Shown here piece by piece: positions 26,736 to 35,930 of a DNA stretch of 64,000 nt. The DNA comes from DATCJY01 sp036562565 (GTDB lineage: Bacteria > Bacteroidota > Bacteroidia > Flavobacteriales_D > Sanyastnellaceae). A program made the position numbers and the translations under genes. Numbering within the stretch: the stretch's first letter is position 1; each line of letters begins with the position of its first letter. Location: contig DATCJY010000066.1 of NCBI GenBank assembly GCA_036562565.1, positions 12,459 through 76,458 of the forward strand. The letters are read 5' to 3'. Below the pieces are notes generated by a model. That model did not search any database and was not told where the DNA came from. It saw only the letters and a program-made list of their open reading frames with translations.

Positions 26736-27143
26736 ATGACAAAAATCGAAAGCAAAAAGGTAACCGTACCGGCATCTGCAGCTGATGTATTCAATTTCCT
26801 CTCCAATACCAACAACATTGAGCGCTTACTACCGACTGACAAAATCTCCAACTGGACCAGCGATGGCAAAGCTTGCTCTTTCAAAGTTCAGAACGCTTAT
26901 CAAATTGGTCTTGAACTCACCGAGAATACTCCTAATACTAATGTGCGCTATAAAAGCACTGCAGGAACTCCTTTTCCATTCCAACTCAATGTGACACTCA
27001 ATGAAGTGGATGGCAAGACAGAAGCACAACTGCTTTGTGAAGCCGAAATCAATATGTTCCTTGAGATGATGGTAAAAGGGCCACTTAAGAACCTATTCGA
27101 TTACATGGCTGACAAGCTGACCACTCAGTTTGTGACCGCATAA
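26736..27143 (+). CDS. SRPBCC-family (START-like) protein
   Basis: This 135-residue protein has the helix-grip START/Bet v1-like fold, with the typical opening TVPASAADVFNFLSNTNNIERLLP, a central beta-sheet, and a long C-terminal helix (KGPLKNLFDYMADKLT). The fold makes a hydrophobic cavity for lipids or other ligands. The ligand is unknown. It follows pyrE by 44 bases, a pairing seen in other Bacteroidota. Its 3' end overlaps the end of the convergent M61 gene by 19 bases. There is no signal peptide, so it is cytoplasmic. Confidence 0.8.
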   Translation: MTKIESKKVTVPASAADVFNFLSNTNNIERLLPTDKISNWTSDGKACSFKVQNAYQIGLELTENTPNTNVRYKSTAGTPFPFQLNVTLNEVDGKTEAQLLCEAEINMFLEMMVKGPLKNLFDYMADKLTTQFVTA

Positions 27144-28858
27144 CGCGATTTCCATTTTGTATAAAGTTCAATCTGCGCTTTAGAGGCTGCGTCATTCCTA
27201 CGCACTTTATAGCGCAGATTGTATTTTGTACCATCGGCAAATATTTGTCGTTTGCGAATCACTCCTTTCGATAGCACCGTGAATTCAGCTGAACCTTCTG
27301 CAGCTCGCAACAGCTGATTAAAGTTGTGGGAGATACTTACCCTGTTCACTGAGAGAATCTCATCTCCTACCCAAAGTTTGGCCATATCTGCTGGCGAACC
27401 TTCCGCTACAGAGCGAACAACTACTTTGCCTTGGCTTTCATCAACCACTAAACCGAAATGTGTCGCAGCACAATCATTTAACTCTTTCTCCACCATTTCA
27501 AGTCCCACGGTATTCAATGCCTCTTTGAGGAAGGGGATATAATCATCGGTTCCGAAAACCAATGATGAAAAGATGTGCTCAAACGACTGACCACTGATTT
27601 GCTCCAGAGCAAGTCGATAATCTTGCGAGGTATATCCTTTATTGGTTTTACCGAAGTCTTCATACATCTTGCGCATAACATCATCTAATGACTGCTTGCC
27701 ACCGGTGGCATTCAAAATCATCAAATCACAGATGAGCGCTACAAGACAACCTTCATTATAAATAGAAACCTTGCGCCATGGAATGCCCTGTACATACCCA
27801 TCCAGCCAGGTTTCAAAACTGCTCTCCGCGACAGACAAATTGAAGCGACCAGGATTAGAGACATGGACATTGATGGTATCGGTAAGAACATTCAGCCATT
27901 CCGCATCACTAAATGAACCTGAACGCCATAGCAAATAGTCGCCATAATAAGTGGTCACACCTTCGGCCACATACCCCAGTTCCGAATAATTCTCACGAGA
28001 GAAATCGTACGGCATCATCTCCTTCGGGCGAATGTTCTTCACATTCCAAGTATGAAACAGCTCGTGACAACTGATAGCAAGCAAGTCTTTGAAACCCTCG
28101 TCAGATGCGAAATCCGTAGCAGGTCCCATTGTGATGACTGTGGAGTTGCAATGCTCAACACCGTGTCGCAAACGGTAGGGGACAAACTGAAACAGGAAGT
28201 GATATTCCTTGCATGGAATATCACCAAAGATGTTGAGCTGTTCTTCAGTGAATGCCGCAAACTCACGAATAAGACGGTCTTCATCGATAGTGACATCACC
28301 TTGTATCCAGATATGATATATCACGTTGTTCATACCGTAATACAAGTGTTGGAGTGATGCGCTGGCTATAAGTGGAGAGTCAGCCAGTTGGTCAAAGCTA
28401 TCTGCCAACAAAGTGTGTTCCGATTCTTTGGTAAGACCGGTAGCTATCTGATAGCGCTCCGGCAAATAGAACTGCAAACGATACGGAGCGGAGGCATTTT
28501 CCACATCATAGAAGAAACAATTGACAGGATTGATGTAAAGTTGTTCTTCATCGAGATAAGTAGAGCCTGCGTTGAGCTCTGCCGCATAATATTGGTAACG
28601 TATGTTCACCACTTCCAATCCAAGGCAATCCACTTCCCACAAGTCTTTCGATTTTTTCTTAAAGGACAACACATTACCATACTCATCCAAGGCATGCCAC
28701 ATGCGAATATTCTTCGCAAAGTTGCCAAGCTCATAGCGCCCGGGACGCCATGCCGGTAATTGCAATTGCAACACACTTTTTCCTTTCACTGGAAACTTGG
28801 CTTCGAACGATATAAAATGACGATGCGGATGACTATAAAAAATGCGGTAATCAATCAT
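27125..28858 (-). CDS. M61-family metallopeptidase with PDZ domain
   Basis: This 577-residue protein has the M61 N-terminal beta-domain (RIFYSHPHRHFISFEAKF at the start, then LPAWRPGRYELG). The catalytic zinc site H265-E266-x-x-H269 is in SCHELFHTWNVKN, and the third ligand Glu lies in YVAEGVTTYYGD. A C-terminal PDZ domain (about 445-530, LVVDESQGKVVVRSVAEGS, NRVSISHNFNQLL) is present. M61 enzymes are glycyl aminopeptidases. No signal peptide is visible. It lies 29 bases after the phosphatase gene and probably shares its transcript. It converges on the SRPBCC gene with a 19-base overlap. Confidence 0.88.
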   Translation of the reverse strand: MIDYRIFYSHPHRHFISFEAKFPVKGKSVLQLQLPAWRPGRYELGNFAKNIRMWHALDEYGNVLSFKKKSKDLWEVDCLGLEVVNIRYQYYAAELNAGSTYLDEEQLYINPVNCFFYDVENASAPYRLQFYLPERYQIATGLTKESEHTLLADSFDQLADSPLIASASLQHLYYGMNNVIYHIWIQGDVTIDEDRLIREFAAFTEEQLNIFGDIPCKEYHFLFQFVPYRLRHGVEHCNSTVITMGPATDFASDEGFKDLLAISCHELFHTWNVKNIRPKEMMPYDFSRENYSELGYVAEGVTTYYGDYLLWRSGSFSDAEWLNVLTDTINVHVSNPGRFNLSVAESSFETWLDGYVQGIPWRKVSIYNEGCLVALICDLMILNATGGKQSLDDVMRKMYEDFGKTNKGYTSQDYRLALEQISGQSFEHIFSSLVFGTDDYIPFLKEALNTVGLEMVEKELNDCAATHFGLVVDESQGKVVVRSVAEGSPADMAKLWVGDEILSVNRVSISHNFNQLLRAAEGSAEFTVLSKGVIRKRQIFADGTKYNLRYKVRRNDAASKAQIELYTKWKSRYAVTN

Positions 28859-28887
28859 GTCTCAAAATTTCCTTTAATTCCTTGCTC

Positions 28888-30543
28888 TTACTTCTTGATG
28901 GCTTCAATAATCGGTTGGCCTGTGCACCCACTGGTCATTGGTAATCGGCAAATACTTGTAACAGTGGGAGCGATATCGGTAATTGTATAAGGCTCAAAAC
29001 TCTCGCCTTTATTCACCCCAAAACCATAAAATATACCCGGAACATGTGTGTCATATCGGAAGGGCGAACCGTGTGTGGTTCCACCCATGCCATACTCGAT
29101 ATAGCCTGGTTTTACAATATAAACCACATCACCTGAATACTTCTGGCTGAAACCACGCTCTACCATTTCACGCACTTGTTGACCTCCCGTATAATTTGAC
29201 AACTCATGAGCGGTAAATGCCATGAACACTTCCGGGAAATCTCTCACAATCACAGCCGCCTCTTCTTGAAGATCGTTCAAGTTAAGCTTCTTCTCAACGA
29301 TGAGTTTTCTATTTAAAAAAATGTTTTGATTGCTTTCATTCACCACCCAATCACCGGCACCATAGCGTTTCGTAAACTCTTCTTCAATTTTTTCTTCAAT
29401 CGCTGCACTCTTGAAGTAACCATAAGCACCGTGGCGTTTGGCCATATAACTTGGAGTTGGTGTACCACCATGGTCAGCACTGAGGAACAAGAGGTAATTG
29501 TCTTTGCCATATTGTTCATCCAAGAAGTTGAGCAAAGATGCAAGCTCTAAATCCAGACGCAGATAACAGTCTTGGGTCTCCATTGCATGTATCCCAAACT
29601 GATGCCCTACATAATCCGTGGATGAAAAACTCAAGCACAACATATCGGTGAATTCTCCTTGCCCAACGTTCTCATGTAGAATAAGTACTTTGGCAAATTC
29701 GATTGTGAGCTGATTTCCAAATGGTGTTGCTTTGAGCAATTCGTAGTTGCCATTGGCTGCTGCAAGGTCTTTCAAAACATAAGGAAACACCGGCTTGGTA
29801 GTTCCTCGGAATGGAATCTCGTGTGCATTGTTGTCCTCTATGCTTTCATCATAAGCAGTTACATCTTTCAGCAAGGACCATGTTTGCTCCATGAAATAAG
29901 CCGCACGACCCGAAGCATTAAAGTCCTTTACCCACTGAGGCAACTCATTCATGTACCACGTACTGCTCACAAAAACGCCTTCGTTGCCACCAACAAACCA
30001 ATAAGCCGCATCCGCGGTGCGACCTGCCGGAAGTATTGCTCCACGGTCTTTCATTGCAATACCAAACACGCGCGAGCGCTGATTGGAAAAAAGCTTTAGT
30101 TCATCACCAATGGTGGTAGTGAGCAAATGCGTAGGTGACATCTGCCCGGCTTTGGAGGAAGTTCCCACACCACGAACGGAAGTATCACCGACACAATAGA
30201 TAATGCTGTTGGTATATCTGTCATACCAATCGTTTTCAATAATGCCATGGTGTGCAGGTGTTGTGCCTGTGAACACCGAGGCGTGTCCGGGCGCAGTATA
30301 GGTTGGGAAATAATTGTAATGCAGATTGCGGCAGAAGAAGCCATCTTTCACAAGTCGCTTGAATCCGCCCTCGCTATAGTCATCCCAATAACGTTCTATG
30401 TAATCATAACGCATTTGATCCACGGTGATACCGATGATCACTTTTGGACGTCTTGCATTTTCAGAACCGGTGGATGTCGGTTGAGCCACCGCACAACCAA
30501 ATAATACCAACGAAATAAATAGGGAAAAGAATAACTGTTTCAT
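28888..30543 (-). CDS. PafA-like alkaline phosphatase, exported
   Basis: This 551-residue protein belongs to the alkaline-phosphatase superfamily (nucleotide pyrophosphatase/phosphodiesterase branch). The nucleophile is Thr83 in YFPTYTAPGHASVFTG. Zinc-binding segments are GITVDQMRYDY (Asp), SSTDYVGHQFG (Asp/His) and LSADHGGTPTP (Asp/His). This matches PafA, the phosphate-irrepressible phosphatase of Bacteroidota. I chose the start at 30543 because it gives a clean signal peptide, MKQLFFSLFISLVLFGCAVA. Cys17 may be a lipidation site, or signal peptidase I may cut after AVA. A few remote genes could be sulfatase-like relatives, but TYTAPGH favours phosphatase. The product would feed phosphate to the cell. 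Confidence 0.87.
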   Translation of the reverse strand: MKQLFFSLFISLVLFGCAVAQPTSTGSENARRPKVIIGITVDQMRYDYIERYWDDYSEGGFKRLVKDGFFCRNLHYNYFPTYTAPGHASVFTGTTPAHHGIIENDWYDRYTNSIIYCVGDTSVRGVGTSSKAGQMSPTHLLTTTIGDELKLFSNQRSRVFGIAMKDRGAILPAGRTADAAYWFVGGNEGVFVSSTWYMNELPQWVKDFNASGRAAYFMEQTWSLLKDVTAYDESIEDNNAHEIPFRGTTKPVFPYVLKDLAAANGNYELLKATPFGNQLTIEFAKVLILHENVGQGEFTDMLCLSFSSTDYVGHQFGIHAMETQDCYLRLDLELASLLNFLDEQYGKDNYLLFLSADHGGTPTPSYMAKRHGAYGYFKSAAIEEKIEEEFTKRYGAGDWVVNESNQNIFLNRKLIVEKKLNLNDLQEEAAVIVRDFPEVFMAFTAHELSNYTGGQQVREMVERGFSQKYSGDVVYIVKPGYIEYGMGGTTHGSPFRYDTHVPGIFYGFGVNKGESFEPYTITDIAPTVTSICRLPMTSGCTGQPIIEAIKK

Positions 30544-30649
30544 ATTGGATGGCGAAGGTAAATTATCGAGGGTGATGAATGGTCCAACAAATTTGTCCAT
30601 TGGTCATTTCCATTTGTGACTTTATTTTTTTATTCAAGTTTATATGCAT

Positions 30650-30679
30650 AAAAAAAGCCTCACACCCGTGAGGCCTTTT
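30650..30679 (-). terminator. Rho-independent terminator after the DUF4139 gene
   Basis: On the minus strand, GCCTCAC-GGGT-GTGAGGC forms a perfect 7-base stem with a 4-base loop, followed by seven T. It stands 53 bases after the DUF4139 stop and separates it from the phosphatase gene. Confidence 0.85.
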
Positions 30680-30731
30680 AGCATTGAATTGAAGAATGAA
30701 AACAAGCACTACTCCTTTGGAAGGAATAAGT

Positions 30732-32396
30732 TTAGTTCATCGCAAGTACTTTGTCCTTGTTGTACTTAATATCGTATGAAAACTTCATCTTGTGCGTTTC
30801 CTTTGAGGTAAGTGTGAATTGCCAGCGCAGTGTTCCGGTATCCGCATTGTACTCGGCTTTACCGGTTGAACCGGGCTCCACTTTAATATCATCCTGTCGG
30901 GATAACGGCATTTGGTCTTCCACAACCATCTTGATAGGTGCCGATTTGAGGTTGCGCACTGCAATCTCATACTCAACACTCTTGATTTTCTCGCTGCCAA
31001 GCGCTCGTTCTCTGTCTTCGTCTTTGATTTTTTTACGCGTGATTATCACATTGTTGTCACGACCGAGAGGCAATGCCAGCTTCTCTTCCATCATACCGGG
31101 ATGGATGCGTGTCTGACCGACATAGGTTCCGTCATAATAGATGTTAGCCACGGCAGGCAACAGATTCATTTCTTCCCATCCTGTGAGGTAAGCCATCAGA
31201 TAGACGTCTTTGTCAAGCTTTGGCACTGCGTAGTATTCATAGGTGCTGGGTATTTCCTCACTCTTTATCGCCATGAGATACGGTTGTCCATTGCTCGGTA
31301 TGGTGTATGGTATTTTCAAATCAAACTCTACCATGGTGAGATGCTCGGACATCGTGGTGTAAGCATGCATGTGTTGCGCATCCAACTCTGCCTTATCATT
31401 CATCACCGGTTTATCCCCCACTACAGCTCCTTTGCTTAATTCATTGTACTTTGGGAATTGCGGTGTCTGTTGCAATGGCTGTACATAAGCCAAATACCAG
31501 GGTGCCAGTGTGGGCTTCACATTGCTGCGATGAGGATTGATGGTAGAAAGCTTGAGCTTCACGTCCTTCCAATCCACTCCGGTGGACTGAAATACATTGG
31601 CCTTGTAAGTAAGCGTCACCGGAGAGCTAATGTCATTTGCGCGCAAGTCATATGCTGGCGACCAACCTGCCTGTTGAACCATGTAACTCAACTCAAGTGT
31701 TCCTGTTACAGTAATATCGGATGAAATGGTGACAACCACTTGTTGTATCGGCTCATAACGCTTTTTATCTCCTCCGGTGTGATGGGCGTAGTTTTCAAGC
31801 TCCACTTTGCGCTCTTGCATACGTGCAAGCTCTTGTTGGTGGTTTTGTTTGGTGCGCTCAGTTTTTAGCTGAAGCTTATTTATCTCCGCAAGCTTGATGC
31901 GCATATACTCCATGGCTTTGACGAGCGCCTGCAATGAGTCCTTAGCGCTTTGTCCCTTTACACTCCCACTGTTGAGCAACATGTTTTTCTCAAGCGAAAG
32001 AGCGTTCAATTCGTTTTCGGTTTCGCGCAATTTCCAATTGAGGTCTTCAATGGAATCATTGAGCATGCGCAATGCTCTCTTGATTTCAACCGGCAACTCC
32101 GGCAAAGTATTGATTCCCGGCTCCGGATATTGCGTGCGCGGTGACACGTCAAGTATGATGTATTCTCCTTTGCCTTTTACTTGAATACTTTGTTGGTCAT
32201 AACCTTGCGGCAAGCCTTCAAATACCAATTTGGTCACCCCCTTATCGGCAGAGAATTTTCCTTTCTCTTTGATTTGTGCACCCTGCAGGAACACTGTGAC
32301 CTGTTCTATTTTGCTGTCAACCTTTTTCTCTTTCTGAGAAAAAGCCGGTGATGCCAATGCAATGAGCACCGCCAGCAAGAATGTTTTACCCATCAT
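30732..32396 (-). CDS. DUF4139 (MuiA-like) exported protein
   Basis: This 554-residue protein has a signal peptide (FLLAVLIALASPAFSQ, about 5-20). The N-terminal DUF4140-like part (VDSKIEQVTVFLQGAQIKEKG) leads into a coiled coil (about 95-205, heptad-rich LRETENELNALSLEKNMLL and KTERTKQNHQQELARM). The C-terminal DUF4139 beta-domain (about 220-550) includes LEDQMPLSRQDDIKV-like text near the end. Related proteins include the MuiA (mucoidy inhibitor) family. No enzymatic residues are recognised, and the function is unknown. A 7-base inverted repeat sits just before its start codon. Confidence 0.82.
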   Translation of the reverse strand: MMGKTFLLAVLIALASPAFSQKEKKVDSKIEQVTVFLQGAQIKEKGKFSADKGVTKLVFEGLPQGYDQQSIQVKGKGEYIILDVSPRTQYPEPGINTLPELPVEIKRALRMLNDSIEDLNWKLRETENELNALSLEKNMLLNSGSVKGQSAKDSLQALVKAMEYMRIKLAEINKLQLKTERTKQNHQQELARMQERKVELENYAHHTGGDKKRYEPIQQVVVTISSDITVTGTLELSYMVQQAGWSPAYDLRANDISSPVTLTYKANVFQSTGVDWKDVKLKLSTINPHRSNVKPTLAPWYLAYVQPLQQTPQFPKYNELSKGAVVGDKPVMNDKAELDAQHMHAYTTMSEHLTMVEFDLKIPYTIPSNGQPYLMAIKSEEIPSTYEYYAVPKLDKDVYLMAYLTGWEEMNLLPAVANIYYDGTYVGQTRIHPGMMEEKLALPLGRDNNVIITRKKIKDEDRERALGSEKIKSVEYEIAVRNLKSAPIKMVVEDQMPLSRQDDIKVEPGSTGKAEYNADTGTLRWQFTLTSKETHKMKFSYDIKYNKDKVLAMN

Positions 32397-32400
32397 GTGT

Positions 32401-32424
32401 ATCGTGTTTTAATGATTACACGAT
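32401..32424. promoter_or_regulatory. Inverted repeat just upstream of the DUF4139 start
   Basis: ATCGTGT / ACACGAT is a perfect 7-base inverted repeat with a 10-base spacer, 4 bases before the DUF4139 ATG. Its position over the translation or transcription start suits an operator or a hairpin that blocks ribosome access. There is no other support. Confidence 0.3.
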
Positions 32425-32477
32425 GCAGTACAACTCAATGCCCATACCGTTCAATGCTCCAATATTTTGAATCCCTG

Positions 32478-32490
32478 TTTTTTTTTTTTT
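32478..32490 (+). repeat. Run of 13 T between divergent genes
   Basis: A pure T13 tract lies between the divergent DUF4139 and lpxK genes, 56 bases before the lpxK ATG. Such tracts slip during replication and bend DNA. It could tune promoter strength or be a sequencing-error hotspot. Confidence 0.85.
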
Positions 32491-32546
32491 GAATTCGCTG
32501 TGAAAGCCTTTCTCTTTTCTCGGTCGCTCTTACATTCGCACAGACT

Positions 32547-33578
32547 ATGAAAAAGCTGCGCCTCTTGCTTTATCCGTTTTCCCTGCTCTACGGAGCGGTG
32601 GTTTATTTGCGCAACCGCCTCTACGATATCGGTGTGCTTAGGAGCGAGCGCGGAGCTTTGCCCACCTTGGTCATAGGCAATTTGGCCACTGGTGGCACCG
32701 GCAAGACTCCCCACGCTGAATACTTTATCCGAGAGCTCATGGAAATGGACATTCGCGTGGCTATATTGTCAAGGGGCTATGGGCGCAAGACCAAAGGATT
32801 TATCATGGCAGATGACAAATCCACCGCGCATACCATTGGAGATGAGCCATATCAGATTCACCGCAAGTTTCCTCAATTGCCGTTGGCTGTATGTGAAGAC
32901 AGACTCCATGGAATTCGAGAGCTCAAAGCTGCTACGGATGCTCAACTCGTCTTATTGGACGATGCACTGCAACACCGCAGACTGAAAGGCGATCTCAACA
33001 TCTTGCTCACCACCTATGAGCAACCGTTCTGGCGCGATTGGATGCTGCCTGCGGGCAACCTGCGCGATAACCAACGCGAAAAACAGCGAGCGGACATCAT
33101 CCTTGTCACAAAATGCCCACAGCTATTGACTCAGAAGGAGATGGACGATTGCGTACGCGCTATTTCCCCAAAAGCGAATCAATTTGTGTTTTTTAGCACC
33201 TTGGTCTACGGTGACCCCATTCAGTTAAGCGGTAGGCCTACGGATACTTCGGAAATCAAAGAAGTCATTGGCTTTGCCGGAATCGCTAATTATCAACCAT
33301 TTGAAGAACATTTAACGAAACGGTACACCCTAAAAAAATTCAAATCCTTCCCGGACCACTACATTTTTTCACACTCCGATATCGAAAGACTGGCAAGTGA
33401 ATGTGGTAAATTTGGCGTCCCCGAGGCAGTGATGGTCACTACGGAAAAAGATGCCATGCGTCTCAAGGTCATGAACGGGTTACCCGATGTACCCGTTTTT
33501 TATGTGCCCATTGCCGTGGAGATTTTGGGCCAAGCAGGTCCAAAGTTGACTCGACTGCTCAGGGAACGGATTATTTAA
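32547..33578 (+). CDS. lpxK: Tetraacyldisaccharide 4'-kinase
   Basis: This 343-residue inner-membrane-associated kinase phosphorylates the lipid A precursor at the 4' position. The Walker A segment is GNLATGGTGKTPHA (44-57). Next come LSRGYGRKTKGF, then DDALQHRRL with the family Asp and His residues. The N-terminus (RLLLYPFSLLYGAVVYL) is the membrane-contact helix. It is divergent from DUF4139 and followed by the TlpA-like gene after 54 bases. TACATTCG, one base off a TAnnTTTG box, ends 8 bases before the ATG. With kdsC it shows that this organism makes lipopolysaccharide. Confidence 0.92.
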   Translation: MKKLRLLLYPFSLLYGAVVYLRNRLYDIGVLRSERGALPTLVIGNLATGGTGKTPHAEYFIRELMEMDIRVAILSRGYGRKTKGFIMADDKSTAHTIGDEPYQIHRKFPQLPLAVCEDRLHGIRELKAATDAQLVLLDDALQHRRLKGDLNILLTTYEQPFWRDWMLPAGNLRDNQREKQRADIILVTKCPQLLTQKEMDDCVRAISPKANQFVFFSTLVYGDPIQLSGRPTDTSEIKEVIGFAGIANYQPFEEHLTKRYTLKKFKSFPDHYIFSHSDIERLASECGKFGVPEAVMVTTEKDAMRLKVMNGLPDVPVFYVPIAVEILGQAGPKLTRLLRERII

Positions 33579-33632
33579 TTGTGTTTTAATATCATCGCTC
33601 ATCATAACCAGACGTAGCGAACACTAACAACA

Positions 33633-34778
33633 ATGAAAGGGTTGAGTTTATTAACGATTGTAGCAGCAAGTATTTCCCTTGCTTGCTGCTCATCCGGAAC
33701 ACAGGGTACCATCTCCGGAAAAATCAAAGGCGCGGAAGGCAAAACCATCTACCTTGAGAGTTTTGCCAACAACCGAAGTGTCTTTACCGACAGCACCGTC
33801 ATCGGTGCAGATGGAAGCTTTGCTATCCGTCCTGCCCAACCCCTCGAAAAAGATTTCTACCGCTTGGTCATTTCCGATGAAGATTTCATCACCCTAATTA
33901 CCGACAGCACCGAGTGCCCCAAAGTCGTTGCCGAATTGGGGAAGATTGCTGAAACATTGCGCGTGGATGGCTCTACCGACAGCGAAAGACTGCGCGAACT
34001 CGAAGTGCAATTGCGCCCGTACATCATTCGGGAAATGGAAGCGCGCAAAAAAATAACGGATTCGGAAATCAGCGATGAGGAACGCAGTGAAGCCAGCCTC
34101 GCAGCTATTGAAGCGCGCAAGGAACGTACCGAGTTCCTAAAAAAATGGCTCGATACGCACAGCTCCACTCCATCGGCCTTGCTCACGTTGCAACATCTCG
34201 ACCCTCGTGCCGACCAGCAATTGATAAACAAAGTGTTCACCGATTTGAATTCGTACTTCGGTCACACAACTATTTATAAAGGCATGAAGCAACAGATGCA
34301 ATTGTTGCAACAACGCCAAATGGCGCAAACCGAAAATCCGGCTTTGTCCAAAATCAGTGTTGGCCAACCTGCACCTGAAATCGCACAGGAAGACCCTACG
34401 GGTAAAATCCGCAAACTTTCCGACCTGCGCGGTAAAACAGTGCTCATTGATTTCTGGGCATCATGGTGTGGCCCCTGCCGCAGAGAAAACCCTAACGTGG
34501 TTCAAGCCTATAAGAAATACAACAAAAAAGGATTTGAAGTATTCTCTGTATCCTTGGACAAAACCAAACAATCATGGATTGATGCCATAGAGAAAGACGG
34601 ACTCATCTGGCCCAATCACGTGAGTGACTTGCAATGGTGGCAAAGCGCTGCCGCAAAAGATTACGGAGTACAAAGCATCCCATTCACCGTTTTGGTGGAT
34701 AAGGATGGAATCATATTAGCCCACAACCTCAGAGGACCACAACTCGAGGAACGTTTGGCAGAGATATATGGCCAGTAA
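33633..34778 (+). CDS. TlpA/ResA-like thioredoxin lipoprotein with DUF4369-type N-terminus
   Basis: This 381-residue protein has a lipoprotein-like leader (LLTIVAASISLACCSS, Cys18 or Cys19). An N-terminal DUF4369-like beta-domain (about 25-130, GTISGKIKGAEGKTIYLESF) is followed by a helical linker (about 115-190) and a C-terminal thioredoxin domain (about 240-381). The redox motif is W278-CGPC (Cys279/Cys282) in FWASWCGPCRREN, and the cis-Pro is in VQSIPFTVLV. Such proteins reduce disulfides outside the cytoplasmic membrane, often for cytochrome c maturation or oxidative repair. It probably shares a message with lpxK and ends in a strong terminator. Confidence 0.87.
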   Translation: MKGLSLLTIVAASISLACCSSGTQGTISGKIKGAEGKTIYLESFANNRSVFTDSTVIGADGSFAIRPAQPLEKDFYRLVISDEDFITLITDSTECPKVVAELGKIAETLRVDGSTDSERLRELEVQLRPYIIREMEARKKITDSEISDEERSEASLAAIEARKERTEFLKKWLDTHSSTPSALLTLQHLDPRADQQLINKVFTDLNSYFGHTTIYKGMKQQMQLLQQRQMAQTENPALSKISVGQPAPEIAQEDPTGKIRKLSDLRGKTVLIDFWASWCGPCRRENPNVVQAYKKYNKKGFEVFSVSLDKTKQSWIDAIEKDGLIWPNHVSDLQWWQSAAAKDYGVQSIPFTVLVDKDGIILAHNLRGPQLEERLAEIYGQ

Positions 34779-34819
34779 GACGATTTAGTCGGTCATATTT
34801 ATAACAGTTGATTTAGGGG

Positions 34820-34852
34820 CAGCACTCGAGCAATCGGGTGCTGTTCTTTTTT
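34820..34852 (+). terminator. Rho-independent terminator after the TlpA-like gene
   Basis: A 10-base stem from 34820 (CAGCACTCGA) pairs with TCGGGTGCTG, with one G-U pair, closed by a GCAA tetraloop. TTCTTTTTTAT follows. It terminates the lpxK-tlpA transcript only, since no T-run lies on the metF side. Confidence 0.85.
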
Positions 34853-34889
34853 ATGGCTTTTCCCTTGCTGCCATTTGTATTTCAGTCAA

Positions 34890-35843
34890 TCAAAACACTG
34901 CTTTAGCAATGGCCTTCGTACTCTTGGCTTTACCCATGGTGTAATAATGCAAGACAGGTGCACCACCTTTCATGAGTTCTTTGGACTGCTCAATGCACCA
35001 CTCTATTCCTATCTCTCGCACCGCTGCATCGTCCTTGGCTTTTTCTACCGCTTGTACAAGTTCATCCGGTAAATTGATATGGAAATGATGCGGTATCACG
35101 CTGAGCTGTGCCTTGGATGCAATAGGTTTTAATCCGGGAATAATAGGAACGGTGATACCATACTCGCGGCACTCATCCACAAATTTGAAATATGCTTGGT
35201 TATCAAAGAACATCTGGGTGACAATGTATTCCGCTCCCGCATCCACTTTGGCTTTTAGATGTCGCAAGTCAGCTTTGCGATTGGGCGCTTCAAAGTGCTT
35301 CTCCGGATAACCCGCTACTCCGATACAAAAATTGGTTTTGGTTGTTTCTTTCAAATCACTGTCAAGGTAGCGACCATTGTTCATGTTCACGACCTGATGT
35401 ACGAGTTCCACGGCATAAGTATGTCCATTTGGTTCGGGCTTGAAACGGCCTTCACTTTTAATAGGGTCGCCACGCAACACTAGGATGTTATCAACTCCAA
35501 GAAAATTAAGATCAATCAATGCATCTTCGGTATCCTGCTTCGTAAAACCTCCACATATAATGTGCGGTATAGTATCTATTTTGTATTTGTGTGAAAGTGC
35601 CGCACAAATCCCTACTGTACCCGGTCGCTTGCGCACAACATGCTTCTCCAGCAAACCATTGCCAGCATTGCGATATACATACTCTTCGCGATGATAGGTA
35701 ACATCCACAAAAGCCGGTGAGAACTCCATGAGTTCGTCCATCGTTTCAAAAAGAGTTTCTATGGTTTCTCCTTTCAGCGGTGGCAGTATCTCAATGGAAA
35801 ATAGCGTTGACTTAGCCTTTGCAATATGTTCGGTTACTTTCAT
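34890..35843 (-). CDS. metF: Methylenetetrahydrofolate reductase
   Basis: This 317-residue flavoprotein TIM barrel reduces 5,10-methylene-THF to 5-methyl-THF, the methyl donor for MetH. It shows FSIEILPPLKG (16-26), PAFVDVTYHREE, LVLRGDP (FAD contact), and VDAGAEYIVTQMFFDNQAYF (about 207-226). The last stretch holds the usual PIIPGLKPI motif. It follows the metH C-part gene by 87 bases and is the third gene downstream of the SAM riboswitch. Its product supplies the substrate of the two genes upstream. Confidence 0.93.
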   Translation of the reverse strand: MKVTEHIAKAKSTLFSIEILPPLKGETIETLFETMDELMEFSPAFVDVTYHREEYVYRNAGNGLLEKHVVRKRPGTVGICAALSHKYKIDTIPHIICGGFTKQDTEDALIDLNFLGVDNILVLRGDPIKSEGRFKPEPNGHTYAVELVHQVVNMNNGRYLDSDLKETTKTNFCIGVAGYPEKHFEAPNRKADLRHLKAKVDAGAEYIVTQMFFDNQAYFKFVDECREYGITVPIIPGLKPIASKAQLSVIPHHFHINLPDELVQAVEKAKDDAAVREIGIEWCIEQSKELMKGGAPVLHYYTMGKAKSTKAIAKAVF

Positions 35844-35930
35844 TTTTTATTCTGTCCTAGGTTATGTGTTCTATGTTATCTGTATAAGGAGATTGGCTCA
35901 AAACCAAATTGATTTCTTTGAATCCTTGCA

